DNA of 64,000 nt, taken from Capniomyces stellatus. Lineage: Eukaryota > Kickxellomycota > Harpellomycetes > Harpellales > Legeriomycetaceae. The stretch is from the NCBI GenBank assembly GCA_001661515.1, contig LUVW01000027.1, positions 294,067 to 358,066 on the forward strand, in the 5' to 3' direction. The notes under the pieces were generated by a model. That model worked only from the letters and a program-made list of their open reading frames with translations. It was not told the DNA's origin and did no database searches. A program made the translations under genes and the position numbers. Positions 21,501 to 31,461 of the stretch are shown here, piece by piece. Positions within the stretch are counted from its first letter, which is position 1; the number at the start of each line of letters is the position of its first letter.

Positions 21501-22319
21501 CTCCTGAAGGCCGGACTTTGCCTTCTTGCCCAAACTCCCACACTGTAAACCCAATAAGCGTGTTGTACGACAACTGTTTGTATTTAATAGGAAACTTTAG
21601 CACCTCATTCCACCTACCATCAATCAAGTAGCCCATTAGTTGATACCGACAAACAAACACAGAGTCAATCTTCAGTATTTGTACCACTACCACTACCACT
21701 ACCGCTTTCACAGACTTATTATTTTTTGACTTACTCTCTTTTTATAACTAAAGGGTTATATGCTGTTTGGACTGGCAAACATAATGGCTGTCCATCCGTC
21801 CACAGTTGCGCTGTTACATATAGCTCGGGGTATCCTCTACTTATCCACAATATCATTGGTTTTATCTTGTTTCTTTTCCAATGTCCCGGTTCATGTCACC
21901 TTGGATAATCAGTTAATATTGTCAATTATTTTTCATTGCTGTTCATTTTCAAGTTTGACTCACTTTGTTTCTGTTTCAACACCCTGTTCCTCTTTAAGAC
22001 ATTGCTCAAGCAAAACTCTACCCTTTGTTTTTCGTTCGCTCACCAGTTTCCCCTCTAATCCCACTCTGTTTTTATAAACAACACCAAAAGAAAGAACAAA
22101 TAAATAATATATCCACAACTAGCACATTATGGGAAATGCAACCATGCATACATTCCCCCATGCGGATTTATAACCTTGGCCTGGTATCAGAATTAATATA
22201 CTGCTTTTTTTATTCTATTCTTTTTTTTACATTTTAACTGAAATGAATTTATCCAAATCTTTAGTTGTGCAATAGCTGAAATCGTAAAAATCGCTCGTTG
22301 AATTTCCTCTATACTCCAT
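18203..22319 (-). CDS. VPS34: Class III phosphatidylinositol 3-kinase Vps34
   Basis: Vps34 makes phosphatidylinositol 3-phosphate for endosome sorting and autophagy. Ten exons are inferred on the minus strand: 22319-22231, 22065-21964, 21836-21735, 21613-21470, 21289-21172, 21062-20976, 20849-20769, 20573-20394, 20279-19485 and 19378-18203. Phases close to a 957-residue protein. N-terminal C2 domain: FSYCTTKDLDKF, ELYVTAQLWTDGQPLCLPV, WNEVLKFPIKY. Next come ENGEMLKISWLDKITLE and the linker block KPNARIRDELM. The helical domain starts at DNQEKNLVWKFRYFL and contains its own low-complexity insert. Kinase domain: GDDMRQDQLVLQ, catalytic loop GVGDRHLDN (Asp740), DFG (Asp758), and the C-terminal amphipathic end IHKWAQYW. 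About 70 extra residues (roughly 786-860), Gly/Asn-rich and then a Glu-His repeat, interrupt the C-lobe between EMVEAM and YNQFK. All catalytic motifs are intact. Confidence 0.95.
18535..18590. repeat. Hexanucleotide repeat encoding Glu-His/Glu-Asn in VPS34
   Basis: Plus-strand words TTCATT, TTCATG and TTCGTG repeat in tandem and encode alternating Glu-Asn and Glu-His on the minus strand. It keeps frame, so the array is probably length-variable coding DNA. Confidence 0.8.
20624..20671. repeat. CT-rich microsatellite in VPS34 intron
   Basis: A run of CT dinucleotides grades into CTCAAT/CTCGAT hexamers. It sits in the intron between exons 7 and 8 of VPS34, upstream of the exon 8 acceptor on the minus strand. 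Confidence 0.7.
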
Positions 22320-23070
22320 TTCGTGTTTTGCTCGCTTTTCAATGCAACTATATTATCTCTTTATATCCTGTTCCGCTTTTAAAGATAGTATCTTGTATCT
22401 CCCAGTACTTCAATACGCCAGCTGCTATCGCTCTTCTTTTCCTTTTGCTTTAAACTTTAAAAATAACAAGAACAAATCATAAATAAACTGCAAACAGCAC
22501 CCGTTTGTCTTTATTTCAGTATTTCTATATTCTATAATTGCAAAAAGTCATGTTTTGCTTTTTGAATTGTTGTTCTGGCTTGCTTTAGATTTTGGTCGGA
22601 AAGTTAAATACCATTCATTGGCTCACAGCACTAGACCTTGCGTTTTTCCAATTCTCACCTGCTATGTTTTAATTGGATACGTTGGTTACTAGATTACTAG
22701 AAACTTGGTTGGTAAATGGTGAATAAACTTCGAATGACTGACAAAGTAAAATTGCGGGAGAAAATTTGGGTTATTGAGTGGAAAAGTGCTGGAAAAGTTG
22801 AAGCCTTTGGATATCGAATCGCAGAGTAAAATTGTTATAGGCAAAAATAAACTCAAGATCAAGTTCAAGGTTGAGTAAAAAAAAAAATGATATTTTCTTT
22901 AATTTTTTCGGGTAGTTTTCAAAAAAAAATATAAAAGGAAAAAAAAAGTTTATAAAAGCTATTGCACAGAAAAAAAAAGCCAAGAAACAAGTTAGTGAGA
23001 ATGTCAAGTTGGAATTAGTACTTTTTGGTGGAAACAATTCAGACATAGAGATAAAGAGAATATATACGAA
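22320..23070. other. Divergent promoter region of VPS34 and the DEAD-box gene
   Basis: 751 bases between two divergent ATGs. AT-rich with A-runs near 22878-22975. No gene and no convincing TATA box are seen. Confidence 0.5.
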
Positions 23071-25155
23071 ATGATGCTTAGCACGATACTGGTGCAGCTA
23101 AAAGCGTGTCCAATAGTGCTTTCGCGAGGTTTGCATGGATCATCAATAGTTTGTGGTAGATTCCAAGCCGCGAGGAGAGGCACTTCAGAGAACATTGAAG
23201 ACAGAAAAGAAAAGAAGCTGATTAGCTACAAAAAGAAAAATTCAAACTTGGGACGGGCTGGCAGAGGTAAAAGCGCATTTGTATACTCTCGATTAGAAAA
23301 GGACGAAAAAGCGAGAAAGAAGTTGGAATTTGCTAGGAAAAACGTGATTGAAAAGATATCAGATCCAGTTGCAAAAAGACACGCTGAGGCACAGATTCAA
23401 CAGAGAAGATATGACGAGCTCAAAAAAGTTGGGGTACCAGGGCTGGGCTTCACGCCAGCGCGATTCCAACTGCACCCAATCGAAAACGAGTCAGGGACAG
23501 AGATACTGGCATTGCTGCAAAACGACAGCCATGGCCGGACAAAAAGAACCTTGAAGATGGCAGATATCCGCGAGCTGATCGAAAAGTCGAGATTTGAGGA
23601 TCTTGGCTTGGAGCCAAAGGTTTCTGAATCAATAAAAACGTACCTGTGCGAGCAGCAAAAAGCACTAGCTGAGACTTTAAACAAAAATATTGCAAAGGAT
23701 CCTAAACCAACAGCCATTCAGACACTTGCGATTCCTGAAATTGTTAAAAGACAGCAAAAGAAGACAGACCAGAATATTTCGACTGGATCTTCGGTGTTTT
23801 TAGCGGCAGAAACAGGGTCGGGAAAAACGCTGGCCTACCTGTTGCCTATAATATCAAACCTGAAAAGGGAGGAGTCGGAAATGATTGAAAATGCTAGAAG
23901 AAGCGGGGACACAACCACAACTCACCGGACATTGTTCAAGCCAAGACGACCACGGGCAGTAATAATGGTTCCAACCCGCGAGCTTGCCTCACAGGTGCTG
24001 AGTGTTTGCAAATCGCTGTCCCACTTGGTCAAGTTTAGAGCAGCAGAAATCGACTTTAAAAAGGGAATGAAGTCGATTTCAGACAAAGTCATTCAGTCGC
24101 CAATTGACATTGTTGTTGGTACACCATTTTCTTTGGTTAGGGCGTTTAAAAAGGGCGAGATGTTATCACTGTCCAACACCCGCTATATTGTTGTTGACGA
24201 AGCTGACACGATTATGGATGAGCAGGGCCACTTGGACGAGGCATCGTTTGTTTTGAACCAAATTGCGCTCGCAAACGCAACCCAAAACAGGGCCGAACAG
24301 GCTATTTTTGTATCTGCCACTCTGCCCAAGACCGTTAGAGAAAGAATAGTTAAGCTGTATCCTTCAATCATCCACGTAACAACACCAATGCTGCATAGAA
24401 TTAACCCAAGGATTAAAACAAATGCTATTGACGTCTCCAAACAATTCCAGGGCTCAAAATTTAACGCTTTAAGACAAGTTTTCCGCGAAAATCTGCGCGA
24501 TAAAAGAGTTATGGTGTTTTGCAACATGAAATCCACATCTTTTGAGCTCTACAACAAACTGGTTGCCCAAAACTACCCTGTTCTGCTGCTATCAGGAGAC
24601 ATCCAGCCGAAGCAAGAAAACGAGGCTAGAAGCCAAGCTGGCGGCCAAGAAAGAGGAAATAATACAACTAACAGCTATAGAAAAGTAGAGATAATCAGCT
24701 CGCCACCGCGTAAAAAGGTACTAAAGTCTTTTTATGACTCTAACCCAATTCCAAGCGATCTATACTCAAGCATGCAGTCCAAAAACAATGTTGACAAGCT
24801 AAAGTCAAGTAAATCAATGATAAGCCCTCAAGACTTTAACCACGAATTTGAAGACGAGTTTGCTGGCGATCAGGAATTTGATATCAGCAAATTTGATAGA
24901 TCAACCATGGATTTTGATACTGATACTAAAATTCTCATTTGCACTGACTTGGCATCGCGTGGAATCGACTCTCTTAATGTCGACCACGTCATTATGTACG
25001 ACTACCCAACAACTGCTATAAACTACCTGCACAGATGCGGGAGAACAGGGAGAATAAACACTTTTGGTAAAGTTACATGCCTGGTTGCCAAAAAGGACAG
25101 AAGAACTTCTCAAAAGATATCCATGTTTATCCGTTCCGGAATCGTTGTTGGTTAA
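23071..25155 (+). CDS. MRH4: Mitochondrial DEAD-box RNA helicase, MRH4-like
   Basis: A 694-residue intronless ATP-dependent RNA helicase. Residues 1-40 are basic, hydroxylated and free of acids, a probable mitochondrial presequence. Motifs in order: Q motif (PTAIQTLAIP, about 213-222), motif I AETGSGKT (246-253), Ia PTRELASQ, GTPFSL, motif II DEAD, motif III SAT, motif V TDLASRGID, motif VI HRCGRTGR. Yeast Mrh4 assists assembly of the mitochondrial large ribosomal subunit. The overall layout (long basic N-terminus, GTPFSLVRAFKKG, single-copy insertion-rich C-lobe) fits that family better than the cytosolic DEAD proteins. An insertion of about 100 residues, rich in Lys, Ser and Asp, separates the LLLSGDIQ segment from motif V. 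The gene diverges from VPS34. The family call is confident; the exact ortholog less so. Confidence 0.85.
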   Translation: MMLSTILVQLKACPIVLSRGLHGSSIVCGRFQAARRGTSENIEDRKEKKLISYKKKNSNLGRAGRGKSAFVYSRLEKDEKARKKLEFARKNVIEKISDPVAKRHAEAQIQQRRYDELKKVGVPGLGFTPARFQLHPIENESGTEILALLQNDSHGRTKRTLKMADIRELIEKSRFEDLGLEPKVSESIKTYLCEQQKALAETLNKNIAKDPKPTAIQTLAIPEIVKRQQKKTDQNISTGSSVFLAAETGSGKTLAYLLPIISNLKREESEMIENARRSGDTTTTHRTLFKPRRPRAVIMVPTRELASQVLSVCKSLSHLVKFRAAEIDFKKGMKSISDKVIQSPIDIVVGTPFSLVRAFKKGEMLSLSNTRYIVVDEADTIMDEQGHLDEASFVLNQIALANATQNRAEQAIFVSATLPKTVRERIVKLYPSIIHVTTPMLHRINPRIKTNAIDVSKQFQGSKFNALRQVFRENLRDKRVMVFCNMKSTSFELYNKLVAQNYPVLLLSGDIQPKQENEARSQAGGQERGNNTTNSYRKVEIISSPPRKKVLKSFYDSNPIPSDLYSSMQSKNNVDKLKSSKSMISPQDFNHEFEDEFAGDQEFDISKFDRSTMDFDTDTKILICTDLASRGIDSLNVDHVIMYDYPTTAINYLHRCGRTGRINTFGKVTCLVAKKDRRTSQKISMFIRSGIVVG

Positions 25156-26059
25156 TTGCTCGTACTTTTAAATACTTTTTTTTTCTTTTCCCTATAGCCT
25201 GTCTCTCTTTGCTCAATTTTTACTTTACATCTACCCCCTCCCAACATTACTTTTTATTTTTTTTTTATTGAACCTGCTTTAGATCTGCTAATTTTGAAAT
25301 TGTTACTTTTATTCTTAACTTGGTATTGTATTTCCCTGTCAAAAACACTGCCCCTTATACTATACAATTTACGATTTAAAGACCACAAAGCCCCTTTTAC
25401 TTGCACTTTTTTGACCAATGTAGTCCTTTTGTTTGCCTGCCTGCTTTTGATATTTAATACTCGCTGTGTTTGTTTATTTAAAATTAGTTTGACTTTGTAA
25501 TTTCTCTTTATGTTAGTACTTTTTGCTATAGCGGCTCGAATCATCAAATTTTACCGTTTAATGTTTACAAGGCTATTAGCAGATATAGTACAGAATACCG
25601 ACCTGGAAATTCTCACCTTTCCACATTACTGGTTACACCTCTCGCTTTAATTCAACAAATTACAAATCTGCTAAAAGATTACTGAAATTTATTTGAATAT
25701 ATTATTGAAATAATGTAGACCTATTATTAGTAGTTTTAAAACGCAATTTGATTTGGAAAGCAACTTTGATTATATAATTGGATTTATCAAGTATTAAACA
25801 CCTAATTTTAATGGGTTAACAAAAATAAAAATAAAAGTAAACTGCAACGGCCCCATTCATGAAATTAAAAATCAACTCTTGGAAAGGACAAAAAAAAATC
25901 ACGTTCATGGACGAAAGTTTGCATTAACTCAAATTGGTTTTCGTCAACAACGATTTGGTTCACTCTTATCACAACTAACTTGCTCTACAGTTTACCCATA
26001 AAGCTCGTATCATCTCTATCAAATACACTCACATATAGCGAATAAATAAGAAACACACA
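25156..26059. other. Intergenic spacer, no gene seen
   Basis: AT-rich spacer between the DEAD-box gene and trypsin 6. The minus-strand frame at 25254-25547 is Lys/Asn-rich low complexity. Confidence 0.55.
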
Positions 26060-27043
26060 ATGAGACACTTGGCGAGTTTAGTATCTGTCATTGCGATAAC
26101 CATGCTTTGTGGCATCCGGGACAAAGGCGTGCTTGCTAAGAGAGCTAGCGTAGCAAAACCAAGTTTTGATATTGAGAGTTGGAGATACAGTGGAACGTAC
26201 GAAATGGTTGACGGTGACATTATACGTTCGGATTTGGCCAAAAATGGGAATCGAGGCCTTTCAAAAAACCTGGCAGTCCCCAACATACTCAACGGCAACA
26301 GAGTTGGTAAGGACGAGTTTCCATTTGCTGCACAGGTTCTGATAGGTGCCGAGGAAATTGGGTTCTTTTACACTTGCACCGGATCGCTCATCTGGAAAAA
26401 CTACATATTGACGGCGGGCCACTGTGTGTATCGAAACAAAACATTGCTGGATTCAAAATACTTGAGAGTAAAGCTCGGAACTACAGAGCTGTGGAACAAC
26501 GACACATCAACGGGGTTCTACTCGGTTGAAAAGGTGTTTATCGATGACTACAACTTGAACAGAAACCACGATATCGCGCTGCTCAAACTTACACAGGATG
26601 TGGATAGCTCAGTTGCGAAACCGATAAAATTACATCCCAAGGTGATCCGAAGCGGAAATACTCTGAAAGTAGCCGGGTGGGGAAAAGTAGACGGAATAAA
26701 TGGTAGTTTATCCAGGCATTTGCTTAAAACACAGGTGCAGTATTCAGAAAGTTCAAATTGTACAAGCTTCGGGATGGGGTGGAGAAGCAACCGAGGTCCA
26801 CAAACGTGTATTGAAAGCTACACCGGGAGCGACTCTTGTCCAGGTGATTCAGGCGGTCCATTGATCTCGTATATCGGTGAAACACCAGGCCTGGTTGGAG
26901 TAACATCATGGGGAAAGTCCAAAATAGGAGACCGGGCAATTGAATGTGGTGAAAACACTATATCTTTTTACACAAATGTTCTGTATTTTGTGTATTTTAT
27001 TTCTGAAACCATCGGTGTAGATGTCAGTGATTTTATTCTATAA
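26060..27043 (+). CDS. Secreted trypsin-like serine protease 6, long-propeptide subtype
   Basis: A 327-residue intronless S1 protease, the second member of the long-propeptide subtype. Signal peptide about 1-26. The propeptide carries the IESWRYSGTYEMVDGD block and ends Val-Pro-Asn before ILNGNRVG (Ile76). Triad: His121, Asp171, Ser264. Position 189 is Asp in SDSCPGDSGG, and the 226-equivalent is Ser. Positions 26168-26617 match trypsin 5 nearly base for base, with a few mismatches clustered at two spots; beyond KPIKL the two diverge sharply (AGWGKVDGINGSL against AGWGIVDSKDRSL). It lies 12 kb from gene 5, in opposite orientation, isolated among housekeeping genes. Confidence 0.92.
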   Translation: MRHLASLVSVIAITMLCGIRDKGVLAKRASVAKPSFDIESWRYSGTYEMVDGDIIRSDLAKNGNRGLSKNLAVPNILNGNRVGKDEFPFAAQVLIGAEEIGFFYTCTGSLIWKNYILTAGHCVYRNKTLLDSKYLRVKLGTTELWNNDTSTGFYSVEKVFIDDYNLNRNHDIALLKLTQDVDSSVAKPIKLHPKVIRSGNTLKVAGWGKVDGINGSLSRHLLKTQVQYSESSNCTSFGMGWRSNRGPQTCIESYTGSDSCPGDSGGPLISYIGETPGLVGVTSWGKSKIGDRAIECGENTISFYTNVLYFVYFISETIGVDVSDFIL

Positions 27044-28207
27044 AACATTTTGTATCGGCGATCTTACTATCTGCCAACTAGATTTACCCAACTCTCCCAA
27101 GCAGATATTTCTGTATCACAAGGAGATGGCTTGTTTTTTTTTGTCGGATTTTGGCACAGAACCACCTCACAATTTCAATACTTTGTACAATTAATTTTCT
27201 AATAAAGCTTAAAAAAACATTATAACATTTTCAGGTTTATTTCGGGTATAAAAAAAAAGTATAACAAGGGTAATTCTCTCAGAAATGAGATTTGGCTGCT
27301 AGTAAACACCGTTCACCATCGATTTTTGAATTTATGATTCAATTTTGAAGTCTTCAATTTATTAGCCAAGAAAATAGCCAACAATATTTTAAATCATCTT
27401 TCTTTGTACGGAAGATTCAGCATTGTACAAAATCCCTTTTTGCCTACGAACTTTAGTAGAAGTTAAGTGCTTGGGGAATAGTGGATTTAAAGCAAAATGA
27501 GATGTCAAATAAATACAAATTTCACTACTTGCTACAAAAAGCGTACAAAACCACATGAAACTCTAAACTTTTATTTGACAATGCTTTGTTGAAAAAGTAC
27601 AAAAATACCATTTCGCTAACCAACTCAGTTGCTAGTAAAACATTTTCGGTGACATGAATGGGCCTCCCGATAAAAAAGCAAGGATTTTTCAACAATTTAT
27701 CCAGTTGTTGACAGGTCCCTGATAGTTATAAAACATCTTGTTTCTTGAAGAATGTTCCATGTATTCGCTCAGCAGATTTAAATTCATCTGATTTAATCAA
27801 GCTAGCAGATCACTTTAGTAGGGTTTGCGGGATTTTTAGCATCCATCATTAGCTGCTTGACTATGGCTAATTAGGGTTACATGGACCAATAAATGTGATC
27901 TAATTTGTACTCGGTGGTCAATACATGAAACAAAAAATTATAGTGAAATGGTTGCTGGCCAATAGCAGAATGGCGCTTTCAATTCCTTTACCTGATGCAC
28001 TCGGATTATTTAATCCAAAATTGCATTCTATAAGGGCAATGATAGTTAGGGCAGTTAATTACTGTAAATATCAAGGAGAGGGAAGAGAAAGGAGTTTGAA
28101 TAACAAACAAACAAAATCTGTTTAACACGCTTTATTGCATTTAACTTATTGTCAAAACCGTTTTTAGACAAGAAAACTTGGATTAGCTATCAAATACAAT
28201 TTAGGAA
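27044..28207. other. Intergenic spacer, no gene seen
   Basis: AT-rich sequence between trypsin 6 and the omega-amidase. A 66-codon frame at 27925-28125 shows no motif. Confidence 0.55.
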
Positions 28208-29908
28208 ATGAGTCAATTCAGAATAGCACTAGTGCAGCTAAGCTCAGGAATGGTCAAGGCAGCCAATTTGGCCAACGCCCGTAAAATGGTTATCAAAGCA
28301 AGCCAAGAGGGGGCTAAGCTTGTAGTATTGCCTGTAAGTTTTTTCTCTCTTCTTTTCTTTCTTTTGATGTTGCCAGAACTTGTTTTGTAGTCTAATTCAA
28401 CAAGTTGGGCTGGTAGGATTTACAAATGGTTGAACATGTGTTTTTTCTTTCTTTCTTTCTTTCTTTCTTTCTTTTAAAAAAATAGGAGTGCTTCAATTCG
28501 CCATACGGGACGCAGTACTTTTCAGAATATGCAGAGACTATCAACACAAACAAAATGGAAGAAAGTACAAAGGCATTGTCTGACATGGCAAAGGTACTCA
28601 CCTTTTTATTTCACCGATATGCTGGCTGATCGCTTTGTACATTTGTCCATGTTTTCAATTTATATTTTTGGGCCTGCTTAAACTCGTAAAAACTGTTTTA
28701 TGTATGAATTCTATACTAGGACGCCAAAGTTTACTTGGTTGGTGGTAAGAACAGTGTTTTTAGGAAGCTAGTTATTTTTACCCGTTTTGCTAGTTAAAAT
28801 GGAGTAAATTTATTTACAACTTGTGAATGGTGCGGTAACATAGGATCCATTCCTGAAAAGGAGGAGTCAACAGGGAATCTTTACAACACTTGCACTATCT
28901 GGAATGACCAAGGTGAATTGATCACCAAGCACAGAAAGATACATCTTTTTGATATTGATATTCCAAACAAAATCAGGTTTATTGAAAGCGAAGTGCTGAG
29001 CCCTGGAAACGAAATGACTAGCTTCAAAACGCGTAATTACTGTTCGGTCTTTCTTTATTCTATTTACATGATTATATCAGTCAATTCTAGTTGCCTTAAA
29101 CTTGGTATTGGTATTGGTTCTGTTGTCCGTTTGCCCTTCAAAGATATAGATTAACACTAAAGTATGTGGGTTTTTATTTATAGCATGGGGCCAGATTGGT
29201 GTTGGTATATGCTATGATATGAGATTCCCAGAGTTGGCCATGATAGCTGCGAGAAAAGGTACACATCTAGATCATTATTGCTATTGTTACTACTCTCAGG
29301 CTATGATGTTTAGTTTGTGGTGAGCGTATTTTCAACTGATGGGTTGATACCTCAACTTTTGTATTTTAGGATGCTTTGCTATGATATACCCAGGCGCTTT
29401 TAACATGACAACAGGGCCAATGCACTGGGAGCTTTTACTGAGATCTAGGCAAGTAAACTCGTCTATAGTGAATCTAAATACACTCTCTTCTAGCTATAGT
29501 TTTGCGTCTTGTTTATTTGACCTTAATATTTATTTAATCAATGTATTTTATTACATCAATTTGAAAAATAGAGCTGTAGACAACATGGTAAGAGCAAACG
29601 GTTTAATTTATTGCTGACAAGTGTTTTTTTTTTATATATCAATTATTAGAACTCTTCTAACGCTTTCCAATGTTGTGAATATAGATATTTGTAGCAGGGT
29701 GCTCTCCAGCGAGAAACTTGGATGCCACATACCATTCCTGGGGACATTCGTCGATTGTTAGCCCAAAAGGCGAAGTTATCGCAAAGGCTGCTGCAGATGA
29801 AACCATAATCTACTCTGATATCAGTAAACTATTCTGCCAGATTATTATACTTTTATTATGTTTTGTTGAATGACCCGATGGTGAAGCGTGAGGGGGGGGG
29901 GGGGGGNN

Positions 29909-29941
<33 letters not shown>

Positions 29942-30071
29942 ATGGTTGATTTAATTTGCTAATTGTGTGTTTAAAACTTGCATAGACACTGCTGATATTG
30001 ATGAGCTAAGAAGCGGCATCCCAATCTACAACCAAAGACGCTTTGACCTGTACCCCGATGTGTCTAAATAG
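28208..30071 (+). CDS. NIT2: Omega-amidase (Nit2-type nitrilase superfamily)
   Basis: Nit2-type omega-amidases hydrolyse alpha-ketoglutaramate and alpha-ketosuccinamate in glutamine/asparagine salvage. Nine exons are inferred: 28208-28333, 28486-28593, 28720-28744, 28844-29032, 29184-29258, 29370-29448, 29572-29587, 29685-29823 and 29986-30071. They give 280 residues, the usual family length. The Glu-Lys-Cys catalytic triad is visible as [17 protein letters not shown] and [10 protein letters not shown]. Other family blocks are [23 protein letters not shown] and [17 protein letters not shown], ending FDLYPDVSK. The intron after exon 6 starts AG|GCAAGT, a GC-AG intron; exon 7 is only 16 bases. 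The first intron contains a TTTC microsatellite, and the last contains a long poly-G tract with two Ns (29892-29940). Every junction except the GC donor is GT-AG. Confidence 0.94.
28444..28475. repeat. TTTC microsatellite in omega-amidase intron 1
   Basis: About eight TTTC units just upstream of the exon 2 acceptor. It may serve as the polypyrimidine tract. Confidence 0.8.
29892..29940. repeat. Poly-G tract with 2 Ns in omega-amidase last intron
   Basis: 15 G, NN, then 32 G. It lies wholly within the last intron, so the protein is unaffected. This is one of four G/C tracts with Ns in the window. Confidence 0.85.
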
Positions 30072-30441
30072 ACCCATGTTACTTGCGAAAAGCGCGCGTA
30101 TTAAGCCTTTTCGAATTTAATGCATCTCAAATTTCTAGTTTATGATGTTCAAACATATAGTTTTGTTTATTGTTTAAATTAGAGAAACCCTACTCTTTAA
30201 ATAAACATTGCAAACACCAGTGGATATCAACAAACCGACTTTGGAGAATAGAGGCTGGTTCTCTTCTGATTATGTTTGGATCGGTTTTTATTGAAAGAAT
30301 TGGGCGATGCTTTCTTTTTTACACCGTCACCAATAGAGCCAACACTCCTACTATGGTATATTCGCAACTTTTCATTGGCTAAAATGCGGTTTACCTATTT
30401 TGGAATGTAAAAATAGATAGAGAAAAAGTGCTGAACGGGCA

Positions 30442-30866
30442 ATGTGGTTGAAGAAAGTACACATTATAATGGTAATAAATGTGTCTGTATTTGTATTCTG
30501 TATTTTTTTTCCCTCGCCTTACCACCCATAAACTACTCGAATCGACTTGTGTTAACTAATGACTATACATTTATTTTTCTAAAGTTAAATTCCATTGCAA
30601 ATTTTAGTCTGGCCTCAAAGCCGACTCAACTTGCTAAAGTCGAGTTGAAAAAAAATCAAGATCTAAAGTCAACAAACTTTAATTTGCAATTCTATGATAA
30701 AAAAGTCAATTTGGCTGAAATCCTACAAACACATTATAATGACTTTCTTAAAAGATTTCAACTAGGTGGTGTTCATGAATCTGCTTTAGAGAGCAAACTG
30801 ATTAAAGGCGGAGCACGATTAAAGTACAAACCAAGAATAGATAATAACAACGAATACCAAAGTTAA
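30442..30866 (+). CDS. Small basic hypothetical protein, two exons
   Basis: I do not recognise this product. The proposed structure is exon 1 at 30442-30471 (MWLKKVHIIM, then a GTAATA donor) and exon 2 from 30585 after TTTCTAAAG, with a CTAAT branch-like word about 25 bases upstream. Both are phase 0, giving 103 residues. The protein is Lys/Leu/Asn-rich, with KVNLAEILQTHYNDFLKRF predicted helical and a C-terminus ending GGARLKYKPRIDNNNEY. The size and basic character would suit a small mitochondrial ribosomal or inner-membrane-associated protein, but no motif proves this. An open frame runs through the proposed intron from 30444 but is hydrophobic and Cys-rich there, unlike the rest, which is why I favour splicing. 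Confidence 0.42.
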
Positions 30867-31101
30867 TATATTTTACTTCTTTTTTTTATAGCCTATTTCT
30901 CAATTATATTTGTCCCACTCCTAGCCCTCAGCTCTCATTTTTGCGTTCTTGGGTGCAATTATACATTTTCTAGCATAGTTGATAGTTTAAAATAAAAAAA
31001 ACATGCCAAAGCAGCCAAAGTGATATTCGTGCTGATTATATCATCACCGCCTGTGGTGCACGGAGAGCTGATTGGTAGATATACGTAAGAAAGTTAACAG
31101 A

Positions 31102-31461
31102 ATAGTGGACAGTAAAGATAGAAGCTTGTCCAAGAACTTGCTTAAAACACAGGTGCAGTATTCAGAAAGTTCAAACTGCACAAAGTTTGGAATGGGCTGG
31201 GAAAGCAATACGGGTCCACAGCTATGCGTCGAAAGCTACACCGGGAACGACTCTTGTCCAGGTGACTCGGGAGGACCACTGATTTCGTATATGCACGGCG
31301 TTCCGGCATTGGTTGGAGTAACATCTTGGGGGACATCAAAAGTGGGGGACAAGTCTGTTGTTTGTGGTCAAAACACAATATCTTTCTACACCTACGTTCC
31401 GTTTTTTGCGCACTTTATCGCTAACACGATCAACGATGACGTGATTAAGCTTATCGTATAA
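31102..31461 (+). pseudogene. Headless trypsin-like fragment (protease 7)
   Basis: Only the C-terminal third of a long-propeptide trypsin is present, starting at IVDSKDRSLSKNLL and running through the catalytic-Ser motif NDSCPGDSGGP to its own stop. There is no signal peptide, propeptide, His or Asp of the triad, and no Met upstream in frame before the homology begins. The first in-frame Met is internal (MGWESN). From 31106 to about 31430 the DNA matches trypsin 5 (12786-13106, opposite strand) with only about three mismatches, so the copy is very recent or was recently converted. The last 15 codons (NDDVIKLIV end) differ from gene 5, suggesting the 3' end belongs to a separate ancestral gene. 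It is most simply a truncated pseudogene. Confidence 0.82.
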
